In this document: positions 37,363 to 48,974 of the stretch, in pieces | How positions within the stretch are numbered: position 1 is the stretch's first letter | How the letters are laid out: every line of letters starts with the position of its first letter | Position numbers and translations under genes: made by a program | The notes under the pieces: generated by a model | What the model was told of the DNA's origin: nothing | Databases searched by the model: none | The model's input: the letters and a program-made list of their open reading frames with translations, nothing else | Source: Sipunculus nudus | Lineage: Eukaryota > Annelida > Sipuncula > Golfingiida > Sipunculidae | Direction of reading: 5' to 3' | Length of the DNA: 64,000 nt | Assembly: GCA_026874595.1 (NCBI GenBank) | Contig: CM049315.1 | Location: forward strand, 73,670,401 to 73,734,400

Positions 37363-37455
37363 ATAATTCCTATTCTTAAGAAATAGGAAAGTTGCCATGA
37401 TGGTATCCAAATCTTCTTTGAATTTGCCACACTGATGGAAATGCTTGATCATTTT
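37363..37455 (-). CDS. Upstream exon candidate inside the CACTG element
   Basis: The acceptor GTTTTCAG and the donor GTAAGT bound 93 bases, 31 codons without a stop (MIKHFHQCGKFKEDLDTIMA, then a Phe/Leu/Lys-rich end). It sits upstream of the 36303-36485 candidate on the same strand. The four candidate exons share orientation and good splice signals, but no complete frame can be built across them. Confidence 0.35.
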
Positions 37456-37828
37456 CTGAAAACATAAACAGTAATTGGCTGTGCCTTAGCAGCCTTAATT
37501 TTCAGGCTCTCTCTCCCTCTCTCTGTCTCTCAAAAAGACTGGCTAAAATGTTAGCACTTTGGCTAGCATGGTATGTTTTTTTTTCTTCTAAAACATGTTA
37601 AGAAATTTAGGAAATTGTCTCAAAGCTGTTAATTATTTGTTTGGTCAGTGTTTACTCTCTGTTTAAGCATCTGTTAAAAATATTTAAAAAAAATAAAGGG
37701 ACTTTTATATCTTAATTTCTCTGGTTGACATGTAAGTGGGAAAACCTTATTCAAGGCCTCATTTAAAATCTAATAAATAAATAATTCAAAACTGTTTTCA
37801 GTGGTGCCTTTACCAATATTTCACCTTT

Positions 37829-37835
<7 letters not shown>

Positions 37836-37891
<56 letters not shown>
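37836..37891. repeat. (TA)n microsatellite
   Basis: About 55 bases of alternating TA, inside the CACTG-ended element. Confidence 0.95.
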
Positions 37892-37893
<2 letters not shown>

Positions 37894-38044
37894 CATGCTT
37901 GTATATTTATACCATTCATGCATGATATACACCCAGACCTGGCCATGTGTGTGTGTTTGTGGGTCGGGGGGGGGGGGGGGTTTGCTTCCTTTTTCCTAAT
38001 TGGCAATTCCCTGAAACTAAAAAAGACTTAATCATTAATGATAA

Positions 38045-38385
38045 ACATTGGCATCAATGCAGGGAATGGGGGTTATATATCCCCCCCCCCCCCCACTTTT
38101 TTTAACAAGGGGGGATTGGTCAATGTAAATTGTAATCATCCCCAACACTGATATTGAGCAAGTAACAATTACTTTTATATATTGGACATGTAATATATTA
38201 ATTAGAAAACTTGATTTTGTTTCCATTTCTGAGTTAACTGAAATATAAGGTTATCTAATAATCTAAACATGGTTTAGAGTTGACATTTAATGGAAACATA
38301 AAACCTGCACTTAATTAATATATAGTATCAACATCACACAAATGTCACACATTATAAAAGGTGTATATATATAATATATATACAC
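38045..38385 (-). repeat. Family A repeat, copy 4 (partial)
   Basis: Reverse-orientation match to about 23800-24165 of copy 2. It shares the poly-C then CCACTTTTT.AACAAGG block, AATCATCCCCA and GGTTCCATTTCTGAGTT-like blocks. It lies inside the 33256-38911 element, so it inserted there or was captured by it. Confidence 0.65.
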
Positions 38386-38939
38386 ATATATACATGATAT
38401 ATATTTCCAACTCAATCACCCCTGCCTGTGACAGCCCCCCCCCCCACCCCCCCCCCCCCCCCCACCCCCCCAACTGAGGGAACACATGAACGAGACTGGC
38501 CTCGTACCACTATACCATTACCAACGTACACTATTACACAGTATTAGAATAGCAACTAACACAGTAAACAGATATATGCCTACATATTAAAGAAGAACAT
38601 TTTACCAATGAAGATGCTGGGTAACTTCTGTGACTTTCAGCAGCCAGCAGACGGACAAAAATGGCTTCTCTTCCCGCTGTGGAGTCAAAAGATCCAGGAT
38701 GTTGACGTCATGAGTGGCCCCGCTGATCACATGACGCGCGGTTTATTTCATCTGTACCGTCTGCTTTACACACGTGTCACACCATTTTCACAGACGCTCA
38801 TCATTTGACGTTGCATTTGCGCGTTATTCAACGCACAAGAGCGTCTACATTGCAAAGCGGCGTAAATTTACAGTCTTATGCGCCGTTATTTTACGGTAAT
38901 TTTTAACAGTGTATATATTGTTACGAAGACAAATAAATG

Positions 38940-39035
38940 AGGGGAAAATCCTGGGCCGATCCGGGATTCGAACCCATAACGGTGGCGCACAAGTCCGGCG
39001 TCCCAACCGCTTCGCTAGAAAACAGTTCAGTCCGC
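38940..39035 (-). mobile_element. tRNA-like SINE head
   Basis: On the minus strand TAGCGAAGCGGTTGGGACGC (A-box-like) is followed about 30 bases later by TGGGTTCGAATCCCGG (B-box). The arms do not close into a proper acceptor stem, so this is scored as a SINE head or tRNA relic. It lies between the end of the CACTG-ended element and the right arm of the inverted duplication. Confidence 0.6.
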
Positions 39036-39136
39036 TTTTATGTCACCCCGGAACACACCCCCTTTAAGAGCGTTCTGCTATCAGAACAAGACTAATTATC
39101 CATGAAGACACACGTTGGTGAGCTTATTCCCTGGGG

Positions 39137-42100
39137 ATTATAACGTATTAACTCTGATCGATCCTAAATAATATTACCAGTTCTTGGTTTATTCTCTGAT
39201 ATCATCTGATTCAGGTCGAAATCTGAATGATCAAGTATGTTACTATATCTGACGTATATCTACCTTCGGAAAATTAGTAGTAAGTATTTAAGGAACCTAG
39301 AATTTGTTGTGATTCCAATGAGTCACCTAAGTTATAGAATAAGCACCACTTTTACAGGAGAGGTTGTGATTCATGATTGGCACCATCTGAAAAACTACAA
39401 ACAGACCAATGTGAGCCTCTTTACGAGTAAAACATGTGCTGATGTTTCAGTTTGTGAGAACTGCTCAATAATTTCACATTCGCTCACATCAGATGGTAAA
39501 CTATTCATGAACACGATCTGTGTTATGTTAATTGACTTTAACTCCATCAATACGATATACGCATTTTTATAATGTACGTGGAATGACATTGAATTAAGAA
39601 TCTTGAACATTAATTTCCGAAAAAGTGATGACGTTAAGTCGTCTTACGATGGTTAATGCTCTCAGGCGTGAACTAGCTCGTATGGTCAGTAAAATTGATG
39701 GAAATGGTAAGTGTGGTATACTATATTTCACATCACTGACATTACAATACGACTGATACAAAAAGAGAACAGGACGTGACGTGATCACGTGGTACTCGGT
39801 GCCCTGCACTGTTACACCTAAATGCATTTAAATTCGCCTTCATTAACTTGTGAAAATAATTACAGTAGGAACGTGTGTTACAGGATCACATAACTTTGCC
39901 GGTTACACATTGTCTTAAATCAAGGATAGTGCCGCACATGAAGAAATACGGCTAAGACAAAACACCCCTATGGTAGACTTAAAAGGGTTGATGAGTTAAA
40001 TTTTACGTTAATATCACGGTCATATTTTTTTCTTCTCCTTTTTTTCTCTTCTGTTCCTGTTTGCTTTAGCACTCACATATATCGTATCTTTGGGCCAAAG
40101 TATTTTAACAATGGTCACAGATTTTTTTTTTGCAGCTCAGTTGGCTGCGTCAGGGGAAGCTCCCAATTATCGCCGCTTTACTTGAATGAATAACGTGATC
40201 CATAACAAAATAAAACCCACGTAAATTCTTATCATTCCAACAGCAGAAAGTTCAAGCCGAAACACACCTCTTCTAGTAAGGGCTGCTTGAGTCGGCCGCG
40301 ACCACTCAGATACTAGTCTCAATGGTCAAATATTGTCGGAATACAATGGAAAGCGTTGCTTTTTTTTAAATTTTGTACCTCAGTAAGATAACAAATTTAT
40401 TTTTTTTTCCCCATTTCGTCATTCCTACTGTTCTTTCTACATTGGACAAATTCTTGCCTTCCAGATGATACTTATTTCATTAGAATCATATTTAAAACTT
40501 TTATGTGCATGTAATTTGCCTTAAAATAACCTTGATCTAGCATTTGTTAGGCCATTATCTAAGCCCTTCAGTACATTTTATCCACGCCACTGATGTATTT
40601 AGAAGCTCCTGTGCAGTTTGTGGATATGATAGAATGGGGCTTTACAGTCTTTCCCCCAGACAACCTACCCTTTACTAAGTTTCCTCCAACCGCCTACCGA
40701 ACCTGAAAATCATGATATTCAATCAATAGTGCACCCGATGTTCTTGCTTTAATTTCATATTCAATACTGAACAAGCCAGCCTGAGTATATATGTTACTAA
40801 GAGCTCCCTTTTCGAATGGTGATTGGAGCGTCTTTGCCAGCTATGTTAATTAGAGCTTTGGCTGATGAATAAAGTCACGGAGATATATATATGACCGATT
40901 CACAACGATAATCTGACAAGCACTCAGAGCGTCTACTCCGAGACGTGATTGATATATCATGTATTTGTCTACTTTAAGTCGGTGAGGTCTTATTATATTA
41001 TTTTTAATCGCTTGTTTCCACACCCTATATTTCTTCAGTGAAAGAGAATTTTAATTTTAATTTCAAATAATTTCTTGAAACAAGGGTAATTATCTGGCTT
41101 TTTTTTTGTGTTATGCAAAGGAACTGCTGTTTTGCATCGGTCATATCTCTCAAAATGAAGATGGATTTTTCAAGTTTCATTTGGACTAATTTCTTTTCCA
41201 TGGAGTTTGGATTTATGTACATCGAACGATAATTGGATTTCATTCATTGAGTGATAGTTGCATTTTATCTGAATGGAATTTAATTATTTAAATTTAAGGA
41301 AAACTAAATACTTTACTCAACCCCACGTTTACTTGCTCTCGTGTGACATTGTTTGAATAAATATTATATCTTAATTAGATAACTGCTGCTCAGAATTTCA
41401 TTAAAATGCATCCATAAAATGTCTACCTTTCAAACTTATACATGTCAAATCGACAGAACTCCAACATGTCTTCCGATAGAGTTTAAATAAAAAATTTATG
41501 AAATTCTTCCAACAAAGGTCACAGGTCTTACTTTTTCAGCTAATCAAATCAGCTGTCGCTGTAATTAACTAACGCTGACCTCTGACAATGTTAATGTTTT
41601 TCAATTATTTGTATTTCAGGAATACAGGTAACATTCAGTTCAGTGATTGTCCTGTACTAGAAGTTTGTTAAACTAAAAATGAATGTATTGATTTGTAATG
41701 TTAATTGCTGTTAGTGCGTTCCCAGCAGAGCTACTGTTGGCATTAGATGTCGAATGGTACAAATATAAAACTCCGGCAGGAGACTTAATTTAAAAAAAAA
41801 CTTGACTTTGCGGATATCCCTTAAATATACATATCCAACTTCAAAGTGCCAGTTTTAGTTGATATTCGAAATATATCAGCCATTTCATTACTTGTCTATC
41901 ATAAATAGTATACGCATCCTGTTCAGCATGGCACATGATTTTATATTGATCAGTATACCTAGAACGTACCAGCTTCTGTGGTCTACGGGTAGAGGAATGA
42001 ACCCATAGCCGAGCTCGAATCTCAGCCGAGATGGTGAGATTTTTAACGGTCTGCCCACGCAAGTTTTAGGGAAAGATTACACACCCAGGGCCCGCGGGTG

Positions 42101-43388
42101 CAACGTGCTGCTGCCCTGTCATATAGTCCGAAATCGGAATGGAATTCTTCAGGTGTACATACTAAGCAATAAAATTAAGACGATAACCTCCAATAACATA
42201 TTTAAAAAAAATTATATCTAAAACGTTCCCATTTAGATATGAAGTATTTTCGACTTATTCATATTACAGATAATAATTCTCGGAAAGAAGCAAACACGCT
42301 TCTGTACATGTTACTTTTCATCATTCGTATAAGCCCCTTATAGCATGAAATCTGCCGAATAATTTTTATCCTCCACAGTACAAAAAAAAAATCACGATAT
42401 AGCATAAACTATTATGAGGTGCAAAAAGGGGAATTTGTTAAAATCTTTTATTTGTGGTTTACAAGAAATTTAAAAATAACCTTTTCCTGCAAGAGTTAAA
42501 GCTTTTCATGGCATGAAATATGACTAATAATGTTTATAAATTCTCAGAAAAAAATATAAAAAAGCATGTACTATAATGAGGTATAAAAAGGTAATTTTTG
42601 AAGTTCTGGTATCTGCCAGAAATCAGATTTACAAGTGTTCTGCATGACATCAAGATTTCGGCCAAGTCGAGCTTATTATACTGACATGATACCCAATGTA
42701 TTGTCCTACTGTAAATGTAAGTGTGAACAGCCTGGTAGTTTAAACAAATTGTGCGTATAATATTTGCGTATAACCGCGTTGTCCTGATCCTTATTTTGCC
42801 AAACTTGCCCAATCTTCCTAATATTCTTGGTTGTACGTATATATGTTGTGTATCTGTGTATATAATTATCTTTTGTTATATGTTTTACATCTAGGGTCTC
42901 TACAGGTACATTATATTTGACTCGAGCCATAAAGTTACAAAAAATACAAGGTTACACATGATTAACTTTTCTGCTCACGGTGTCCAGTGTTGCGACTTGG
43001 GAAGAATTAAGAATAATACATGATGAGCAGCCACATGATGTAACAATTAAATGAAAGCCAACTTCATAGTACTGTTTCATGGTAAGATTAAAATATATAA
43101 TATAAATACATATTTCTCTTCAGGGGCCTTCAAAGCAGTGGTACCTTGGAGTATGTTGGTGTCAATGAAAGTTTCACCATAAATCCAAGCACCATTCAGT
43201 ATGATCCGCAGACGAAACAACCCTTCCTCGTTACGCATGGAGTCACGGGGGGGGGGCGCTTTTGTTGTTTCGCCGTCCATCTTTGCTATCGTCCATGGAC
43301 CCAAGATAGAGGACGCTTTACAGATCGTAACAACAACCTTCAGGTGTGCTTCACTTCGCCTAAACCTGCTCGCTATATTGGTAATAGG
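39137..43388 (-). repeat. Right arm of the 4.25-kb inverted duplication
   Basis: Collinear reverse complement of 13880-18153. A + strand frame at 39237-39572 starts MLLYLTYIYLRKISSKYLRN and continues with HLSYRISTTFTGEVVIHDWH. The left arm encodes the same peptide on its minus strand (18051-17845) and is cut short by a deletion. Another frame (42062-41841, minus) matches 15261-15494. The arm ends about 100 bases before the GPCR exon. Confidence 0.85.
39237..39572 (+). other. Conserved open frame in the right arm
   Basis: A 111-codon frame starting with ATG. The first 61 codons are kept almost unchanged in the left arm, including LRNLEFVVIPMSHLSYR and EVVIHDWHHLKNYKQT. Only two or three residues differ over 60 codons, while nearby untranslated sequence differs at about one base in ten. 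That contrast suggests past selection on the peptide but was judged by eye. I do not recognise the protein. Confidence 0.4.
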
Positions 43389-43484
43389 TCTTACAAGCAT
43401 GATCTCAAAAGCCGTATCAATATACTGTATTGCTCTGTCTGTGTGTCTGATTTTACGCAGTGCTAACCAACTGTTTTAATTCAG

Positions 43485-44151
43485 TATGGCTATGTTTTTA
43501 CCCAACCAGGGCATATCTGTCCCTGGTTTATGCTTACATCTGCATTTTCCCATGACTGCGTCAACTTTCTTATCACGGCTATAGCATGTATGCAACTTGG
43601 ATCAATGGCTGTGCCATTTTCGGCAGCTAGACTCTGGTCAAGTAAGAGGATTGCAATACCTACCACTGCTATCATTACTTTCAATCTAATTGTCGGTGCC
43701 ATCCCTCCTACACTACATGATTACAGGAGTGAGAAGTGTACAAGGTTTTGCTGTGCGTGTAGCTATGATAATCATTGCCGCTATTTATTTTATAGGTACG
43801 GTAACCTTGATAGGTTGTAACACTGCGATTCTGATCTTTCTTGTTAAAGCTAAAAAGGCAAGGCCGGGGTCTTCATATTATACAGATTGGCAAAGCGTCA
43901 TTACCCGATTTAAAGTTACAGCATTCGTCACTACTTCTATGTTTATTGTTTGCCATTTTCCTATAGTGGTGGGTCGTTTTATAAGTATAGTTTTTCAAGA
44001 TTTTATTCAGTCACGACTCACACTTATGCTGTTAGAAATGTTCTTGTCATTTTATGACGTAATCCCGTTTTTCACATACATATTAACAAACAGCAAAACC
44101 AGGATGGAATTCTATCAAAGACTGAAATGTAACGGTCATTCTTCAAATTGA
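43485..44151 (+). pseudogene. Rhodopsin-like GPCR fragment, helices 3-7, one frameshift
   Basis: The exon opens after the acceptor TTTTAATTCAG at 43484. The first frame (43485 to about 43750) gives an extracellular loop with Cys, helix 3 (CVNFLITAIACMQLGSMAVP), an atypical end of helix 3 (FSAAR in place of DRY), helix 4 and a second-loop Cys. The second frame (about 43750-44151) gives helix 5, helix 6 (TSMFIVCHFPIVVG), helix 7 and a short tail with ILTNSKTRMEF, where the usual NPxxY is altered. The frame changes by one base near the TTTT at about 43756. Helices 1-2 are not found nearby. It could be a diverged orphan or chemosensory-type receptor. The frameshift may be a mutation or a sequencing error. 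Confidence 0.75.
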
Positions 44152-45905
44152 TTTTCTTTTATTAAAATGTGATTATTAACTTTAATGTATTAACGTTTGC
44201 ACTGATTAAAGTTTCATAAATTAATATTAGTCAGTGGTGGTGTACAAAGGTATAAAACGTAAAAATAATATGTGTATACGTTAGCTTGGGTTATCGTTAT
44301 AGATTTCTTACATGTTACATATCATTTTATGCATGTCTAACACTTCACCCATCGTATTTTATTGTGATATATTACTAGCCGTTCACCATATAAACATTTT
44401 GATAAAGCCGAAGGCACTCTGTCAATTCATAAATGTTTATTTAATGTTTACTTGATGAAATGTTTAAGAGGTTAATGCGAGTCACTGTATAAATTTACAA
44501 ACAAGATATTTCTACATTTCATGTTTTAATAAATAACTGTTATGTGTATGGTATATTTCACTTTTCATATGCCATATCGGTCTTGATGTTGTATATTAGT
44601 AATGGCAGACACTCTACAAATATTACAAATGCTTCATAATAAAGCGAATAAAATCTCCATAATAATATATTAATGAGGATAAGCCAGGAGTAATTTAAAA
44701 TAATATTTAAGTACCCGATTGTACAATGTAATGGAATTATTCTTCATTTAAATAGGTCTATATAATTGAAAACAGATATTTATTTAATGTTATTCTCTTC
44801 TGATACACGTCAGTATTATATGTATGTTTGTTTGATTGTTTTGTTATGTCCGGTTTAGATGTGATTGTAAAAAGCACCACAGAACGGTGTAATATAATAA
44901 TCAAACATGTGATAATAAAAAAGTTGGAGACATTTATAAAAAAAAAAATAATTTTAGTAATTGTTTTGCGAAAGAAGGCTTAATAGGTGTGTGTGTGTGT
45001 TGAATTTATAACTGAAAAACTTTTTTATATATAAAGAGGTAGGGTAAAAAAAATTCCGATTTATTTGCAGGTTTTTTTCGGTCCGTACTAAACACTTTCA
45101 TGTCTGTGTAATGACAGAAAAATTTCTCCAATGCAAGATATATTCGTGATTGTGTAATGGTCATCATTCTAGTCGGGTCCTGTTGGTATTCTTCTCGCCG
45201 CTTAACTCTATGGGCAATAAAAAGGAGGTAAGGACTCGAGAAATAAGGCCGAGTTCATCATGAGGCAAGCAGAAGGAAAGCTCTGTCATGTACCCTACAG
45301 ACATTTATATACATGTGCGAACTGCAAAGAGAATATTACAAAAAGGACTGTATATACCAAGCTTTAGGCCTGCACCGGGAGCTGACTTTAATTAAGCCTT
45401 CAACTTTAAGGCATAACTTACTAATATTAAAATGATAATGGTAAAATTAAATTTATATTTCACCTTTGATTTTAATCAGATATTTTAATTGGACTCAGAC
45501 TTGGACTCTGGTTACAAATGACTCGGACTCGAATAAGGTTGACTTGTATTTGAGCCCGAAGACTTGGACTCGAGTTGCCTGGGTTCGGACTCGAATGGTG
45601 TGGACGCGACTACATTTCTGATCAATATGGGAATACGATAACGATACTAGTCAACATGTACACAGGAATTATACCATTAGGATGGAAGTACTGACTATAG
45701 AAACTACTTATAGAATATAGATCATAATTGTTCGATGACCCAGGAGTACATCCTGGAATAAAACAAAAAAAATGCCAATTATTTAAGAAACGCCTTGAAA
45801 CCAGAACCAGGGTAAATGTGTATCTCCGCATTTTAATCCGAATCTTGACGCCAAAGTCATGAATATGTGAACAAAATACTGATGTCTTTAACCATATCTT
45901 CGAGT
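44152..45905. other. No recognised gene
   Basis: AT-rich sequence downstream of the receptor exon. AATAAA-type signals follow within a few hundred bases. A short block near 45480-45600 has imperfect repeats of GACT(T/C)GGACTC. The open frame at 45622-45924 (minus) has no recognisable domain. Confidence 0.45.
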
Positions 45906-45910
45906 TAATC

Positions 45911-46226
45911 ACACTTTCGTACATCTTTCGGTGATATCAAAATTTCAAATTATCATGTTCATTGTGATAAGAATGTATTCCCATTCATCAATAGTTTGTA
46001 TATATTGGACCTATCCGAAGCAACGTTTAAATGCTGGGCTTAACGTTTAAAAAAAATGTGACATACTGTTTGCAATACGTACGCTTAAACAAGAATCACT
46101 TTCGTACATCTTTCGATGATATCAAAATTTCAAATTATCATGTTCATTGTGATAAGAGTGTATTCCCATTCATCAATAGTTTGTATATATTTACCCTATC
46201 CGAAGCAACATTTGAATGCTGGGCTA
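45911..46226 (+). repeat. Direct duplication of about 130 bases
   Basis: 45911-46041 and 46097-46226 share nearly all bases, from CTTTCGTACATCTTTCG through TATCATGTTCATTGTGATAA to ATGCTGGGCT. A 56-base spacer separates them. The offset is 186 bases. Confidence 0.9.
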
Positions 46227-46229
46227 GCT

Positions 46230-48010
46230 TATTAGAGCAGTTTTCGGGCATAAGAAAACCGATCATTATTTCATAAGCTAGTTATCAGTCAACTCCCGGT
46301 GTCACGTTTGGCGTCACTAACGAAGACGGGTTTAACAGAAATTATCGATGTAAGCTTTAGTAAATAAATACATGTGAGTTATTGTGCGTAACTGGTCTCA
46401 TACGGCGTAGCTTTAGTCGATAAATAACAATTTTCTATTACTTCTAGAAGGTCATGAAGTAAGAAGGATTATTTGATTAAGGGTGGTTACAAATTTGACA
46501 TAAATTAATTATTAACAATGCTTAAGCGGGTGCCCCATAGTAATCAACCTGTTGGTCTGTCCGTCCACAAATTCGTTTCCGGATACTAATTCAAGTAGGG
46601 AATGAAATATGGATTTTAAACTTGACTAATATATGGCCTAAACTAGAAGAAATCCCTATTGATTTTTGGGCAATGGGGTAAAGTCAAGGTAACAGGCCTA
46701 TTTCTTTATTAAGTGGTTGGAGATATATTAAGCCAAATTTTTCATCCCACATATTCCATCTTCCAAATCTATAATTCGCAAATTAATAGGGGAAGACCAT
46801 TATTGCTTTTGGAGTCACAAGATCAAAGGTCAAGGTCAGAGAGGACAACTGTCCACAAATTTGTTTCTTGACGATAACCCAAGTTTGGATTGACATATTG
46901 GTTTCAAACCCATATATGGCTCAAAGGATATATAGCGATAAGGATGGCAATGTTCTGCATTTATAATTGAAGACCTCACATCTGTACCATTTTAATTGAA
47001 GACCTTGGAACGGCTTTACAGAAATACCTTAATAAATCAAGCCGGATAAGGATCCTGAACGTTGTCATGTAGATGCGATCCGAGCCGGACTGCTTAAATA
47101 TTTTGCAGGAATTTATCAAAATTAAAAGGACCAAGAGACCATGGTAAGGATCCTCATCACAATTTGCTGTGTGTTCATGAAAAATGTATTCCAGCGTATC
47201 CTTTGTTCGATCACAGATCAGCGCTAGAACTAACGCGCTCAAATAAATGGACTCGCTAGAGATATCTCATAATGCTTATTCAGACTGCCTTCAAATATAA
47301 AGGATTGTTCCTTGTGTCTCTTCCTGACCCTTTGCAAAATTTATAGGATTGGTCCCTGTGTCTCCTCTTGACCTCTCCAAAATGGGAATAAAGACTCTGA
47401 CAGACAGAGCAAATTAGTTACAAATAAGGGAAGCAAAAAATAAAATCTCACCTGGCACAGGTGTGATAATATTCATGACTTACCCTGTGAGACTGCGAAC
47501 CTTCACAGGAACTTCTGCGATTCCACAGTTAAAGCAAACTTATAGTAAACTAATATTAAAGATTTCAGCACCTCGCGAAAGGTCGTGGAGATGGAACTAG
47601 GTGATTTAAATTACGCACTGGCAGTATGTAAAACATTTCGTCCCGTTTATAATCATAGATAATGATTTTCACACGCCACTTTTTTCATGTGCCTGCGTTG
47701 TCCGTTCGTATCAACAATCTTCATAATACAATATACAAAGGAAATAAGGTTCTTACGTCATGCGAAAACATGAATATATGGGAGTGGCCGTGTAAGGTAA
47801 TCTCATCTGCATTTAATTGCTTACGTTGGGGGCATGCTCATATAGAGAAGGGGGGGGTGGAAAATGGTTGCAATTATGGATACGATAATACCATTAATTA
47901 ATTCTCTAGGTGCTTATATCCCACTTTCTATACATTAGTTGAGATAGTTATATAGTTTTGTCTAATAAGCATCATAAGGCTCACAACTTTCAACGATATA
48001 AGGTAAAGTT
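46230..48010. other. No recognised gene
   Basis: Unremarkable sequence. Near 46680 and 46825 there are AAGGTCAAGGTCA-like blocks like those in the transporter intron. Near 47300-47380 a 30-base phrase (GGTCCCTGTGTCTCCTCTTG) occurs twice. Short open frames on both strands show no recognisable features. Confidence 0.4.
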
Positions 48011-48014
48011 ATTT

Positions 48015-48500
48015 AGATTCAGTTCAGAGCGATGTTTTACTACTAGGGCTGGATGATTTGGCCAATTTTCGGACGTGTTGAACCTAAAAACAGTAAATTA
48101 GCTAGATCTAAAGCCATAACTCACCTTGCGATTTCCTGTTCGACTTCATCAACAACGATTACAATTTTGAAGTTTTCAGTATATTAATGTTATTCAATAG
48201 CTAGTTTTTTTTGGCAAGGCATTTGCTTGTTCTGTAAATTTAAGTAATGTGTTTTCTTACGACTAGCAGGTTTAGATTAAGTTGCCAGCGATGTTTTAAT
48301 ACTAAAGCCGTCTGGTTTGACTAATTTTGGGGCGTGTGGAACCTAATATTATTAAATTAACTAGTTCTACAGCCATGACTCAACTTGCGAACAGCAAAGA
48401 TGACGATTTATATTAATATCAATGATATTGAACTGCTAGTCTATAATTGACCTTTTCCGCATGGCCTTTTGTTAGATATACTAGATTATTAAGGACACTT
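48015..48500 (+). repeat. Imperfect tandem duplication, unit about 258 bases
   Basis: Unit 1 (about 48015-48270) and unit 2 (about 48272-48500) share GCGATGTTTTA.TACTA, ATTTT.GG.CGTGT.GAACCTAA, TAAATTA.CTAG.TCTA and a GTTTTCTTA block in order. Divergence is perhaps 20-25 percent by eye. Confidence 0.65.
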
Positions 48501-48779
48501 GTTTTCTTAGGTATTATGAGATGGAATACGAGGTAAATTGTAACGTGAAGCGGATAATAAACGAGTACATTTGCGTAGTACGTAGCTGTTTTAGTTCTTA
48601 GAGCTACAACTCTAGTTTAATGAAGCACTTGTTAAGCAAGCGTTCTTATCAAGATCCATTTGGTTCCATAATGTAAACCAGAAAATCACAAATAATCCAT
48701 GCACGCATGAGAATGAAATGTAGTGATCTAAATTATTACATGTACACAAGACATATTAGCGACACCATAAAATGTCAAT

Positions 48780-48974
48780 TTTGGCCACCCATCAGAAGAT
48801 CTTAACCACTTCCTACTGCAATGCCACCTCTATAACTCCACTGGGAAAACATACTTACCTAGGGATACCCCATTACAAGTTCTACTTTTTGGTGACCCAA
48901 AAATAGATGACAAATCAAACAAGGAAATATTCGAATCGGTAGTAAACTTTATTGAAAACTCAAACAGATTCTAA
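48780..48974 (+). pseudogene. C-terminal end of a LINE ORF2 (non-LTR RT)
   Basis: Sixty-four codons then TAA encode FGHPSEDLNHFLLQCHLYN, LLFGDP and a C-terminal EIFESVVNFIENSNRF. This is the His/Cys tail and terminal helix seen at the end of many non-LTR retrotransposon ORF2 proteins. The frame is broken upstream where the first Cys pair is expected, so the copy is 5' truncated. The AT-rich stretch to about 49310, ending near TCAATAAATCATTC, is probably its 3' untranslated region. Confidence 0.65.

Larger units (their letters stand above)
33256..38911. mobile_element. 5.66-kb CACTG-ended TIR element, EnSpm/CACTA-like
   Basis: The ends read CACTGTTAAAA inward on both sides, followed after a few bases by CGTAAAATAACGG. 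TA stands outside each end (33254-33255 and 38912-38913). The left 300 bases carry about eleven copies of a CCGTTATTTTAC-type motif in both orientations, and the right 130 bases carry about three. CACT(A/G) ends together with dense subterminal repeats are the hallmark of CMC/EnSpm elements. Inside are minus-strand exons (34630-37455), two (TA)n tracts, a family A fragment and poly-C runs. No DDE transposase core was recognised. It could instead be a large composite or non-autonomous member. Confidence 0.65.

Noticed and set aside
38940-39035. Functional tRNA gene
   Set aside because: A-box and B-box are present but the acceptor and anticodon stems do not form properly.
47299-47380. Short repeated phrase GGTCCCTGTGTCTCCTCTTG
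   Set aside because: Two imperfect copies only, too short to call an element.
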